Source: Streptomyces sp. PT12 (GTDB lineage Bacteria > Actinomycetota > Actinomycetes > Streptomycetales > Streptomycetaceae). Taken from it: a DNA stretch of 64,000 nt. The stretch spans positions 1-64,000 of the forward strand of contig NZ_QEST01000179.1 of NCBI RefSeq assembly GCF_003311645.1, read 5' to 3'. Of this stretch, positions 1 to 8,781 are shown piece by piece (the first letter of the stretch is position 1; each line of letters begins with the position of its first letter). The translations under genes were made by a program, and so were the position numbers. A model generated the notes under the pieces. That model searched no databases, was not told where the DNA came from, and saw only the letters and a program-made list of their open reading frames with translations.

Positions 1-3000
1 CAATCGCCGAAATCACCGAGAACACCCAGAACACCCAGAACACCCAGAACACCCAAGCACGGGCCCTCGGCACGCTACGCCGCGACGACGGAGGCACCGA
101 CCGCTTCCACACCTCCCTCGCCGAGGTGCATGTGCACGGCGGTGCGGTCGACTGGTCCGCTGTCCATCCGCTGGCGCGCCCGGTGGATCTGCCGACGTAC
201 CCGTTCCAGCGGCAGCGCTACTGGATGACGGCCCCGGTCGCGGGCGCCGAGACCCGGGACCATCCGCTGGCCGAAACGGTGGTGCCGCTCGCCGACGGGG
301 ACGGGGCGCTGCTGGTGGCCACCCTGTCGCGCGCCACCTCGCCTTGGCTGGTCGACCACGCGGTGGCGGGAACGGTGCTGCTGCCCGGCACCGCGTTTGT
401 CGAACTCGCCCTGCGCGCGGGAGAGTCGGCGGGCTGCGCACGGCTCGAAGAGCTGACGTTGCAGGCGCCGCTGCGGCTGCCGGAACGTGGCGCGGTGCGG
501 CTGCGGCTGGTCGTGGCCGCAGCCGAGGACCCGACGGCGGCCGAGCGCAGGCACAGCTTCACCGCGCACTCCCGGCCGGCTGACGCGGCCGACGAAGAGC
601 CCTGGCTTCCGCACGCCTCCGGGGTGCTGACCACAGGCGAGGCGCCGGAGCCGACGGCCGACGCGGGGGCCTGGCCGCCGGTCGGCGCCGAGCCGGTCGA
701 CATCGCCGAACTGTATCCACGGCTCGCCGCCCTCGGCTACGAGTACGGCCCGGCGTTCCGGGGGGTCAAAGCGGCTTGGCGGCGCGGCGATGAGGTGTTC
801 ACCGAGGTCGCGCTCGGCCAGGACCAGCAGGCGGAGGCGGCCCGGCACGGGATGCATCCGGCGTTGCTGGACACGGCCCTGCACGGCGCGCTGTTGGGCG
901 CGCTGGACGGGGACGGGAACGGGCTGGCGCTGCCGTTCGCGTTCTCCGGCGTCACCCTCCATGCCGTCGGCGCTTCGAGCGCGCGGGTGACGATCACTCC
1001 TGAGGGCGGGGGCACCTTCGCGGTGACGCTGGCCGACGGCGAGGGCCGGGCCACCGCCGTCATCGAGGCGCTGGAGATGCGCAGCGCCAGGACCGGTGCC
1101 GCCGAGTCCCCGGCCGACGGGCTCTACCGGGTGGACTGGGTGCCGACGGGCGAGGTCGAACCGCTGCCATCCGGGGCGAGTTGGCAGCTGCTGGACGATG
1201 CCGACCCGGATCTGACCGCGCTGCCGACGCCGCCGCCCGCCACCGTCGTGGTGCCGGTCCGGCCGGGGCGCGAGGTCACCACGGCGGTGAACGGTGCCCT
1301 GACACTGCTGCAAGAGTGGCTGGCGGACGAGCGTCTGACCGGCTCCCGGCTGGTCTTCGCACTCACCGGTGACCGGCCGGAACAGGCCGCCGTCGGCGGG
1401 CTGGTGCGCAGCGCGCAGAACGAGCACCCGGGGCGGTTCACCCTGGTGCACGCGGTGTCCGACCCGGGCTTTGTGTCCAGTGCCGCCGTCGCGGGCACCG
1501 ACGAGCCGGAGATCCGGGTCAACGGGCGGCAGGCGGCGGTGCCCCGGCTGGCCAGGGCGACCAGGCGGCGGCTGGCGCTGCCCGACGGGCCCTGGCGCCT
1601 GGGGGTCGCCGAGGGGGGCGGCGATGCCGTGGTGGCGTGGCCGTCCTCGCGGGCCGAGGCGCCGCTGGCGGCCGGCGAGGTGCGGATCGAGATGGGCGCC
1701 GCCGGGCTCAACTTCCGTGACCTGGTAGTGGCGTTGGGCATGGTGCCCGGGCTGGACGGGGTGGGCGTCGAGGGCGCGGGCACCGTTGTCGAGGTCGCCG
1801 CCGATGTGACGGAGCCGCGCGTCGGGGACCGGGTGATGGGCCTGCTGCCCGAGGCCATGGGGCCGGTGGTGGTCGCCGACGCCCGCATGGTGACCCGGAT
1901 ACCGGAGGGCTGGACCTTCGAACGGGCGGCCGCGGTGCCGGTCACCTATCTGACGGTCTGGCGGGGGCTGGTCGATCTGGCCGGCCTCACCCGGGGCGAC
2001 CGGATCCTGATCCACGCCGCCACCGGCGGCCTCGGGCTGGCCGCGCTGCGGGTGGCCCGCCAGCTCGGCGCCGAGATCTTCGCCACCGCCAGCCCGGCCA
2101 AGCAGCATCTGCTGCGTGAACTCGGCCTGGACGAGGACCATATCGCCAGCAGCCGGGACGTGGGCTTCCGTGACCGGTTCCTCGCCACCACCGACGGCGC
2201 GGGCGTCGATGTGGTGATGAACGTGCTCAGCGGCGAGTTCACGGACGCCTCGCTCGAACTGCTGCCCAGGGGCGGCCGGTTCGTGGAGATGGGCAAGACC
2301 GATGTGCGGGATCCCGAGGCGGTCGCGGCCCGGTATCCGGGCGTCGACTACCGCTACTTCGATCTGATGTCGGAGGGCCCGGACGAGATCGCGGCCGCGC
2401 TGCGCCAGCTGGATCCCGGCTTCGCCGACGGCAGCTTCGCCGCCCCGCCCATCACCAGCTGGCCGATCGAGTCCGCGCCCGAGGCGTTCGACACGATGCG
2501 CGCCGCCACCCATCTGGGCAAGCTGGTGCTGACCCACCGCCGGCCCTGGCGCCCGGGCCGCACGGTGCTGATCACCGGCGGAACGGGCACGCTCGGCGCG
2601 CTGCTGGCCCGCCATCTGGTCGCCGAACACGGCGTCCGGCACCTGCTGTTGACCAGCCGGCGCGGCCCTGCGGCCGAGGGCGCCGGTGAACTCGTCAACG
2701 AGCTGGCCGAGTTGGGCGCCGAGGCCCGGGTGGTGGCCTGCGATGTCGGCGACCGGGCGGCGCTGACCGCGCTGTTGGCCGACGTTCCCGAGGACCGGCC
2801 GCTGGGCGCGGTGATCCATGCGGCGGGGCTGCTGGACGACGCCACCGTCGAGGCCATGACCGCCGAGCAGGTGGCGCGGGTGCTGGGGGCCAAGACCCGG
2901 GCGGCCACGCTGCTGGACGAGTTGACCGAAGGACTGGATCTGGACGCGTTTGTGCTCTACTCGTCCGTGGCCGGGGTGCTCGGCACCGCCGGGCAGGCCA

Positions 3001-3887
3001 ACTACGCGGCGGCCAACGCGGCGTTGGACGCGTTGGCGCGCGACCGGCACCGGCGTGGGCTGCCGGCCGTCTCGCTGGCCTGGGGCCTGTGGGAGCAGGC
3101 CAGCGGCATGACGGGGCATCTGGACAACCAGGACGTGGGTCGGCTCTCTCGCACCGGCGTCGCGCCGTTGGAGGCCAAGGAGGGGCTGGCGCTCCTGGAC
3201 CGGGCGCTGACCGACGGCGGCGCCGGTCTGGTGGCGGCCCGGCTGGATCTGGCCGGGCTGCGCGAGCAGGCGGCGGCCGGTCAACTCCCGTCCGTGCTAC
3301 GGGGCTTGGTCGGCACGGTCCGGCGACGGGTGGCCCAGGCGGCGCCCGGGTCCGGCGTCGGCGAGGCGGGGCTGGCCGAGCGGCTCGCGGAAGCGCCGCC
3401 GGCGGAGCGCCAGCGGGTCCTGCTTGACCTGGTGCGCTCACATGCCGCCGCCGTGTTGCGGCACGGCACCGCCGAGGACATCGAGCCGGGCCGGCCGTTC
3501 CGCGAGGTGGGCTTCGACTCGCTGACCGCCGTCGAACTGCGCAACCGGGTCAACGCCGCCACCGGCCTGAAGCTGCCCAGCACGGTGGTCTTCCGCCATC
3601 CGACGCCGACCCAGCTGGTGGAGCGCCTGATCGCCGATCTGCTGCCGGAGCGGCGGGTCACCGTCGGCTCCGTGGTGGACGATATCGAGCGGCTGCGTGC
3701 CACCCTGGCCGGGCTCGCGGCCGAGCCGGCCGAGCGGGCCTCCGTCGCGCAACGGCTGCGCGAGGTGCTGGTGGAGCTGGCGGGCCCCGAGGCCGGTGGC
3801 GCGCCGGTGGCCAGGGACGAGGAGGTCGCCTCGGCGACGGACGACGAGATGTTCGCACTGATCGACCGGGAGTTGGGGATCGACTGA
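1..3887 (+). CDS. Modular type I polyketide synthase, C-terminal part (AT end-DH-ER-KR-ACP), 5' partial
   Basis: Open in frame from base 3, so the protein begins outside the window. The visible part starts in the linker after the acyltransferase (LPTYPFQRQRYW at about 189-230). DH follows with an intact HxxxGxxxxP motif (HAVAGTVLLP) and the second catalytic Asp in HPALLDTALH. ER (about 1600-2540) has LNFRDLVVALG and the NADPH loop HAATGGLGLAAL. KR (about 2560-3100) has TGGTGTLG, an LDD motif typical of B-type ketoreductases, and Ser/Tyr/Asn catalytic positions in LYSSVAGVLGTAGQANYAAAN. ACP carries GFDSL. The acidic tail TDDEMFALIDRELGID is a C-terminal docking element like that of DEBS proteins, so the chain probably passes to another PKS protein. 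This is a fully reducing module giving a saturated methylene. No thioesterase is visible. Confidence 0.95.
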   Translation, partial: IAEITENTQNTQNTQNTQARALGTLRRDDGGTDRFHTSLAEVHVHGGAVDWSAVHPLARPVDLPTYPFQRQRYWMTAPVAGAETRDHPLAETVVPLADGDGALLVATLSRATSPWLVDHAVAGTVLLPGTAFVELALRAGESAGCARLEELTLQAPLRLPERGAVRLRLVVAAAEDPTAAERRHSFTAHSRPADAADEEPWLPHASGVLTTGEAPEPTADAGAWPPVGAEPVDIAELYPRLAALGYEYGPAFRGVKAAWRRGDEVFTEVALGQDQQAEAARHGMHPALLDTALHGALLGALDGDGNGLALPFAFSGVTLHAVGASSARVTITPEGGGTFAVTLADGEGRATAVIEALEMRSARTGAAESPADGLYRVDWVPTGEVEPLPSGASWQLLDDADPDLTALPTPPPATVVVPVRPGREVTTAVNGALTLLQEWLADERLTGSRLVFALTGDRPEQAAVGGLVRSAQNEHPGRFTLVHAVSDPGFVSSAAVAGTDEPEIRVNGRQAAVPRLARATRRRLALPDGPWRLGVAEGGGDAVVAWPSSRAEAPLAAGEVRIEMGAAGLNFRDLVVALGMVPGLDGVGVEGAGTVVEVAADVTEPRVGDRVMGLLPEAMGPVVVADARMVTRIPEGWTFERAAAVPVTYLTVWRGLVDLAGLTRGDRILIHAATGGLGLAALRVARQLGAEIFATASPAKQHLLRELGLDEDHIASSRDVGFRDRFLATTDGAGVDVVMNVLSGEFTDASLELLPRGGRFVEMGKTDVRDPEAVAARYPGVDYRYFDLMSEGPDEIAAALRQLDPGFADGSFAAPPITSWPIESAPEAFDTMRAATHLGKLVLTHRRPWRPGRTVLITGGTGTLGALLARHLVAEHGVRHLLLTSRRGPAAEGAGELVNELAELGAEARVVACDVGDRAALTALLADVPEDRPLGAVIHAAGLLDDATVEAMTAEQVARVLGAKTRAATLLDELTEGLDLDAFVLYSSVAGVLGTAGQANYAAANAALDALARDRHRRGLPAVSLAWGLWEQASGMTGHLDNQDVGRLSRTGVAPLEAKEGLALLDRALTDGGAGLVAARLDLAGLREQAAAGQLPSVLRGLVGTVRRRVAQAAPGSGVGEAGLAERLAEAPPAERQRVLLDLVRSHAAAVLRHGTAEDIEPGRPFREVGFDSLTAVELRNRVNAATGLKLPSTVVFRHPTPTQLVERLIADLLPERRVTVGSVVDDIERLRATLAGLAAEPAERASVAQRLREVLVELAGPEAGGAPVARDEEVASATDDEMFALIDRELGID
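21..56 (+). repeat. 9-bp tandem repeat in PKS linker (Asn-Thr-Gln repeat)
   Basis: Four consecutive copies of AACACCCAG (the last one ending in A) encode a run of Asn-Thr-Gln in the linker behind the acyltransferase. Linker position and preserved frame suggest a tolerated expansion. Confidence 0.85.
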
Positions 3888-4333
3888 CCTCGGGCGGCCC
3901 CGGCCCCCGGCCCGACCAACCCCAGGCGTTCCCGGGGCCGCCCCCAGAATGTCTGGGGTGACCCCCGGGGGAACCTCTGGGGTGCCGGGGGCGGCCGCCC
4001 GCCACCCTGAGGTGACGCCACGGTGGACGAGAGAGGTGACGCTGGCCCAACGGGGTTGCGCCGCCAAGGCGTTATCCGTTCTTACCGCATGTGCGCATCA
4101 TCGTCACGGAAAGTCGGCGGGCTGGCACGACCCCGCCGACCATAGCTAGAGTCAGGGCAGGCAAGTATCGACCAGTGACTGGGAAGTGCAGTTTTCAGCC
4201 ACGCCGCATGGAATCCTTTACATGATGTGCACAGAAGTGCGCGCCGCACTCCGCGGTTACGCTTCTGTCCGACCAACCATCATGCGTTCCCATGCGGCGG
4301 AAACCGAGCGTTACGGAATCCGGGGGAGTTGCC
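3888..4333. other. Intergenic region between PKS and LAL regulator
   Basis: No convincing gene. It holds a hairpin after the PKS (CCCCAGA-ATG-TCTGGGG, 3942-3958) followed by a GC-rich self-complementary stretch, and two direct copies of GAGGTGACGC (4009-4018 and 4033-4042). The 4060-4330 part is less GC-rich and is the likely promoter region of the downstream regulator. I could not assign a clear -35/-10 pair. Confidence 0.6.
3942..3958 (+). terminator. Possible terminator hairpin after the PKS gene
   Basis: Perfect 7-bp inverted repeat CCCCAGA / TCTGGGG with a 3-base loop, 55 bases after the PKS stop. There is no U-run, as is common in actinomycetes. The repeat is short. Confidence 0.4.
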
Positions 4334-7207
4334 TTGCGCGCTCAAGACGTCCTGCTGTTCGAACGTGATAGAGAACTGTCCGGCATCGAGGCCGCCGTCG
4401 CGAGCTGCGCGAACGGGCACGGCCAGCTCCTCATGCTGGAGGGCGCCCCCGGCATGGGCAAGAGTTCCCTGCTCGGCGCCCTGCGCGAGCGCGCCGGCGG
4501 GCAGGGGTTCCATGTCTTCCAGGCCCGCAGTCTGGAGTTCGAGACCGAATTCCCCTACGGCGTTGTTCGACAGCTGTTCGACAACTGGCTCTCCGCGCTC
4601 GGCCCGGACGAAAGATGCCGGGTATTGCGCGGCCCCGCCCGGTTGGCCGCCCCGCTCTTCGACTACAGCGCGGAGTGGGCGCTGGACGGCGACGACGGCC
4701 AGGCGCAGTACTCCTACCTCTACGGCCTTTACTGGATGTGCGTCCATATCGCCGAAACCGCGCCGATCGTCCTTCTGATCGACGACATAGAATTCGTCGA
4801 TCGGGCCTCTCTGGGATTCCTCCACTACCTCACCGCCCGGCTTGAGGACCGCCCCATCATGTTGGCGATCAGCACCGATCCGGCGGAGAGCGACCACCGG
4901 GGCGAGGTCATCCGGGCCATCACGGCCAACCCGGCGGCGCGGCTGCTGCGGCTCGCCCCGCTGTCCGGGGGCGGAGTCCACGAGTATCTGGCCGCCACCC
5001 TGGGCCGCGCCGCCGCCTCCCGCTACGCGGCGGACTGCCATACCGCCACCGGCGGAATCCCGTTCCTGCTGCGGGAGTTGGTCGGTGAGCTGTCGGTGAC
5101 CGAACGCGAGGAGCGTCGGCTCACCCCGGCGCAGGTCGCGGAGATCGCCCCGCCCAAGGTCGTCCATCTGGTGCTACGTCGGCTCGACCGGCTGCGTCCG
5201 GCCGCCACGGCCCTGATCGAGGCCATGGCGGTGCTGGGCACCGAGGTCGATCTGAAGCACGCCATCGAGATCGCCGGGCTCGACCAGGGCGAGGTCCCCG
5301 AGGTGCAGGGCGCGCTCGCCGACGCCGGGCTGCTGCGCCCCGACGTGCCGCCGCGCTTTGTGCACCCCATCGTGCGGGCCGCCGTCTACCGCAACCTCAG
5401 CGTCAGCGCCCGAAACGTGGCCCACGCCAGGGCCGCCAGGGTGCTGGCCGCCACCGAGGCACCGGTGGCCGATATCGCCCAACACCTGCTGCGGGTCCCG
5501 GCGTCCGGCGATCCGGAGACGGTCGCCCTGCTGCGCGACGCGGCCCGCGAGGCCATCGCCGAACGGGACGACCGGGCCGCGGTGGCCTATCTCACCCGCG
5601 CGCTCCAGGAACCGCCGACCGCACCGACCCTGTCGAGCCTGCTGGTCGATCTCGGCAAGGCCGAATTACGATGCGAGCTGCCCGACGGGCTCGACCACCT
5701 CTCACAGGCGGTCGACCTCATCCAGGACCCGTCGCTCCGGGGCCGGGTCGGGCTCGATCTGGTCGCCGCGCTCACCGCCGCCGGCCGCGACCAGGAGGCC
5801 GTCGGCCTGCTGGAGACCCTGCGGGCCGAGGTCAGACACGCACAGGACCCGGAGGAGGCCGCACTGTTGGATGTGGCGCTGCTGAGCGCCGCGCGCGGCG
5901 CCGCTGGCCCCGGACGGGTCGGCCGCGCCCAACTCCGGTGCGCTAAGGGCGGCATGGAGCCGGTCCACCCGATCCTCGGGCACGCCCTGGCGGTCGAGCG
6001 GGCCTGGGAGGCGCTGCGCCGGGGCGAGTCGGCCGGCGCGGTCATGGCGCGCGCCGACGACCTGCTACAGGAGACGTTCGCCGAAGGCCCCTCGCTGCCG
6101 ATCCACGACGCCACCGTCTACCCCTGGTGCCTGGCCACCTTTGTCTTTGTGCAGTGCGACCGGATCGACGACGCCGACCGGCTGGTCACCTTCCTGGTCG
6201 ACGGCGCGGCCGAGCGCGGCGCGACACTGGCCGCGCACGCCGGGCACGCCCTGCGGGCCTGGGTCCGTGCCGCGTCCGGCCGCCTTGCCGAGGCGGAGGC
6301 CGACGCCCGCCGGGCCCTGGAGCAGAACGGGCCCAACCACGGCCACGACGCCACCAGTTACGCCGTCGCCGCCCTCGCCGAGGTGCTGACGGCGCGTCAG
6401 GAAACGACCGACGCATGGGCGTTGCTCGACCAGTACGACGCGGACCACGGGGAGTCCGGCTGGTCGACGCCGCTCCGGGTGCCGTTGAGCCTGGCCAGGG
6501 GGCGGCTGCACGCCGCGCAGGGCAGGGCGGACGCGGCGGTCACCGCACTGGAGCGCGGACGCGAACTCCTGGAGGAGCACGGTCTGCGCTTTCCCGCGCT
6601 GGCCCACGCCTGCGAGGCTGCCCTCGTCCGGGTCAGGGCGGGCCGCGCCGACGAGGAGCGGGCCCTGGCCGATGTGCGGCTGATCAACGCGCGAAGCTTC
6701 GGCTCCCCCCGGCTGGTCGCCACCGCGCTGCGGGTCTGCGGGCTGGTCTCGTCCGGCCGGCTGGCCGTCGGCTTCCTCCGCGAGGCGGTGGATGTGCTGG
6801 CCGGCACCGAGGTCGCGTTGGATCGCGCCGCTGCCTCCGTCGACCTGGGCACGGCGCTGCGGGTCGACGGTCGGCTGGACCAGGCACGGGCCGAGCTGAC
6901 ACGGGGCATGGAACGCGCCCAGGCGTGCGGCGCCTGGGGGCTGGCGAAGACCGCCAGGGCCGAACTCGCGGCCATGGGCGTCCGGGTCCGGATCACCAAG
7001 GCCACCGGGGTGGACGGCCTCACCGCCCAGGAACGCAAGGTGGCCGAGCTGGCGGCCAAGGGCAAGAGCAACCGGGATATCGCGCACTCGCTCTTCGTCA
7101 CCATCAAGACCGTCGAATGGCACCTCAACCGGGCCTACCGCAAGCTGGGCATCGCCTCGCGCGGCGAGTTGGCCGGCGCGCTCTCCGGGGAGTACGCCAT
7201 CCGCTGA
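4334..7207 (+). CDS. LuxR-family LAL transcriptional regulator (large ATP-binding)
   Basis: Large regulator of the MalT/LAL type, about 957 residues. Walker A is GAPGMGKSS (residues 37-45), Walker B is PIVLLIDDIEFVD, and a long tetratricopeptide-like helical middle leads to a C-terminal LuxR helix-turn-helix (LTAQERKVAELAAKGKSNRDIA...SLFVTIKTVEWHLNRAYRKLGI). I chose the TTG at 4334 because GGGGGAG sits five bases upstream; an in-frame ATG at 4292 would add 14 residues but has no such site. LAL proteins beside modular PKS genes are usually pathway-specific activators (known for the family). A TTA leucine codon at 5666-5668 is in frame, so translation should depend on the bldA tRNA. An internal GC-rich frame shadows the gene but has no recognisable domain. 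Confidence 0.93.
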   Translation: MRAQDVLLFERDRELSGIEAAVASCANGHGQLLMLEGAPGMGKSSLLGALRERAGGQGFHVFQARSLEFETEFPYGVVRQLFDNWLSALGPDERCRVLRGPARLAAPLFDYSAEWALDGDDGQAQYSYLYGLYWMCVHIAETAPIVLLIDDIEFVDRASLGFLHYLTARLEDRPIMLAISTDPAESDHRGEVIRAITANPAARLLRLAPLSGGGVHEYLAATLGRAAASRYAADCHTATGGIPFLLRELVGELSVTEREERRLTPAQVAEIAPPKVVHLVLRRLDRLRPAATALIEAMAVLGTEVDLKHAIEIAGLDQGEVPEVQGALADAGLLRPDVPPRFVHPIVRAAVYRNLSVSARNVAHARAARVLAATEAPVADIAQHLLRVPASGDPETVALLRDAAREAIAERDDRAAVAYLTRALQEPPTAPTLSSLLVDLGKAELRCELPDGLDHLSQAVDLIQDPSLRGRVGLDLVAALTAAGRDQEAVGLLETLRAEVRHAQDPEEAALLDVALLSAARGAAGPGRVGRAQLRCAKGGMEPVHPILGHALAVERAWEALRRGESAGAVMARADDLLQETFAEGPSLPIHDATVYPWCLATFVFVQCDRIDDADRLVTFLVDGAAERGATLAAHAGHALRAWVRAASGRLAEAEADARRALEQNGPNHGHDATSYAVAALAEVLTARQETTDAWALLDQYDADHGESGWSTPLRVPLSLARGRLHAAQGRADAAVTALERGRELLEEHGLRFPALAHACEAALVRVRAGRADEERALADVRLINARSFGSPRLVATALRVCGLVSSGRLAVGFLREAVDVLAGTEVALDRAAASVDLGTALRVDGRLDQARAELTRGMERAQACGAWGLAKTARAELAAMGVRVRITKATGVDGLTAQERKVAELAAKGKSNRDIAHSLFVTIKTVEWHLNRAYRKLGIASRGELAGALSGEYAIR
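5666..5668 (+). promoter_or_regulatory. Rare TTA leucine codon in the LAL gene
   Basis: TTA lies in frame in the LAL gene (AEL, with the Leu encoded by TTA). In Streptomyces only the bldA tRNA reads this codon, which ties antibiotic regulators to development. I noticed no other in-frame TTA in an intact gene of this window. Confidence 0.85.
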
Positions 7208-7500
7208 CGATCCCGGGCGCGGGCCCGGCTGATAAGGTTGTTCAGTTTGTGTGAAGAGAACCCCACATCACCTCCCGTGACGGGGAGGTCCCCGACCCCA
7301 ACGGTTTCGACGGCTCCCCCGCCCTCAGCCGGGGCGGCCCGTGGGAGCCGCTGCCCTGCTCCACCGGTTTCCAGCCCTGCGGTCGGGGCTTCGGCTTGGC
7401 CGAGATGGCCGACGCCCTCCGGGCGGCCGCCCGCAACCTGCGCCTCACGCGCTGTGACCCCTTGTTCGGCTCCCACGGCTCGGCGTGGCAGGGGACCAGT
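7208..7500 (-). pseudogene. 3' remnant of a TnpB/IS605-family element with possible omega-RNA end
   Basis: On the minus strand the frame ending at 7242 reads ...AKPKPRPQGWKPVEQGSGSHGPPRL and then RAGEPSKPLGSGTSPSREV. From memory this resembles the C-terminal tails and overlapping guide-RNA scaffold of actinomycete TnpB proteins. No RuvC catalytic core remains; homology would have to start upstream of about 7480, where other sequence takes over. The minus strand then runs through TGGGGTTCTCTTCAC, which could be the right end, followed by unrelated sequence. The assignment rests on pattern memory and is tentative. Confidence 0.35.
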
Positions 7501-7525
7501 CAGGGCGCGGCGCGAAGACGGTTAT

Positions 7526-7561
7526 GGGGCCGAAGTGCCTCGGGGAAGGCACTTCGGCCCC
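7526..7561. terminator. Strong hairpin, likely terminator of the MMPL remnant
   Basis: Perfect 14-bp inverted repeat GGGGCCGAAGTGCC / GGCACTTCGGCCCC with an 8-base loop (7540-7547). It lies 10 bases beyond the stop of the minus-strand MMPL fragment, where a terminator is expected. Confidence 0.75.
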
Positions 7562-7570
7562 ACGCCGGAT

Positions 7571-7986
7571 TCAGCCCGAGACGGAGACCGGCTCCTTGGT
7601 GTCGGTCGGCACGTCGGTCTCCTTGATGCCGTACCGCGTGCAGAAACGGGCAAGCGGCCCGGAGCCCACCAAGCGCCCCTGCCCATCAGCTTCATGACGG
7701 CCGCTCCCAGCAGGATGCGCATTACCAGCACGTCCACCAGGATCGCGAACACCATGCCGACGCCGAAGAGCTTCATGGTCAGCACGTCGCTCATCCCGAT
7801 CGCCGCGAGCGGCACGCACATCAGCGGCGCGGCGCTCACGACCAGGCGGCCGATGGACCGCAGCCCGGACGCCACGGCGGCTGGGCTGTCGTTCAGCTGG
7901 TCGTACTGCTCCCGCATCCGGGACACCAGGAACACCTCGTAGTCCATGGAGAGTCCGAAGATCAGGGCGAACAGCCGTTGGGTCAC
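7571..7986 (-). pseudogene. MMPL/RND-family transporter, C-terminal fragment with frameshift
   Basis: Begins abruptly at the FGLSMDYEVFLVSRMREQY motif that typifies the C-terminal half of MMPL lipid/drug exporters. It continues through membrane segments (VLTMKLFGVGMVFAILVDVLVMRILL) to MGRGAWWAPG. A base is missing near the CCC at 7658-7660. Restoring one G rejoins the frame that ends PLARFCTRYGIKETDVPTDTKEP and stops at 7571. The N-terminal roughly 500 residues expected for this family are gone; upstream sequence is unrelated. It was probably cut by the event that left the neighbouring transposase debris. It cannot encode a transporter as it stands. Confidence 0.85.
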
Positions 7987-8139
7987 GTCACAGCTGTCCG
8001 CTGACCTGGATACCCTCTACACGCAACCTGAAGAAATAGCATGAAATGCGCATAGCTGAGGGGGTGGCACGAACTCTCCGATTCAAGGAGGTCGCTGTGG
8101 ACGGACTGTAATGAACTGGGATCATGAGCGAGGAGACGA

Positions 8140-8391
8140 GTGGTGCGGCGGCCGGAATCCGCAGAGGAACAACCTTCACACTGGCGGTTGGAGCGCGTCG
8201 ACCTGGGAGACGTACCCTATGCGGCGGCGCAGGCCGACATGGTCCGCTGGGTTGAGGAGCGCAAACAGGGCGTCGCGGCCAACCGGCTCTTCCTGCTCAC
8301 GCACCCCGCGGTGATCACCTACACCGCTCGGACGTCGAACGGCCAACTGCCCGACGCAGGCTCACCCATCGCCCTGGTGCGCTTCTGCTAA
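8140..8391 (+). pseudogene. LipB-like lipoyl/octanoyl transferase, N-terminal fragment
   Basis: GTG start at 8140 behind AGGAG (8131-8135). The 83-residue product reads LERVDLGDVPYAAAQADMVRWVEERKQG...NRLFLLTHPAVITYTARTSNGQLP. That matches the N-terminal third of octanoyl-[acyl carrier protein]:protein transferases, including the LxxHPxVxTxGRR-type region. LipB proteins are about 210-260 residues and carry their catalytic Cys and Lys later, so this copy is inactive. It ends in VRFC and a stop where a repeated TCTGCTAAGTC begins, which suggests the 3' part was removed at that point. Confidence 0.65.
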
Positions 8392-8467
8392 GTCAAGAGC
8401 TAACGCAGCGGTGATTTACCGCACCGAAACACTGAGTCGCGTGGCTACGCCCACGATCTGCTAAGTC
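8384..8467. repeat. Pair of 11-bp direct repeats TCTGCTAAGTC
   Basis: Identical copies at 8384-8394 and 8457-8467. The first is at the exact 3' truncation point of the LipB-like fragment and the second is in non-coding, less GC-rich sequence. They could be target-site duplications or recombination-site remnants. The region 8392-8633 contains no other gene I can support. Confidence 0.6.
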
Positions 8468-8633
8468 GTTTTACGTCAGCGCGGCCAGCCCCGCGCGGGT
8501 GGGTGGGTCGGTGCCGACACGCGTGCAGATCAGTGCGGCCCGCCCCGGGACGAGGTCCTCATCGCCCCCACCGGGGTTCGCACCAGGCGGCCGAGACCCG
8601 CGCTGGCCTGGTGTCCAAGGCGTTGGTGACCGA

Positions 8634-8765
8634 GCTGTACTGGCCCGCGGGGTTGTTGACGCGGGTGGTGGGGGGTTGACCTCCGAGCGCGGTGTGGCAG
8701 CGATGGTAGTTGTATGTGTGGAGGTAGTCGTTCAGGGCGGCGGTTCGTTCGGTGTTGCGCCAGCA
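8634..8765 (-). pseudogene. IS481-type transposase, C-terminal fragment
   Basis: Minus-strand translation gives WRNTERTAALNDYLHTYNYH and then RCHTALGGQPPTTRVNNPAGQYS. This is the highly conserved C-terminal signature of Streptomyces IS481-family DDE transposases (ERTAALxxWLHTYNHHRCHTALGG). Only about 43 residues remain; the catalytic DDE residues and both element ends are lost. Confidence 0.8.
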
Positions 8766-8781
8766 CCAGCACTCGCCGTCC

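Noticed and set aside
75-3284. Very long minus-strand open frame opposite the PKS
   Set aside because: It is the mirror of a GC-rich gene; the product is a Arg/Gly/Gln-rich string without domains, while the plus strand shows DH, ER, KR and ACP motifs.
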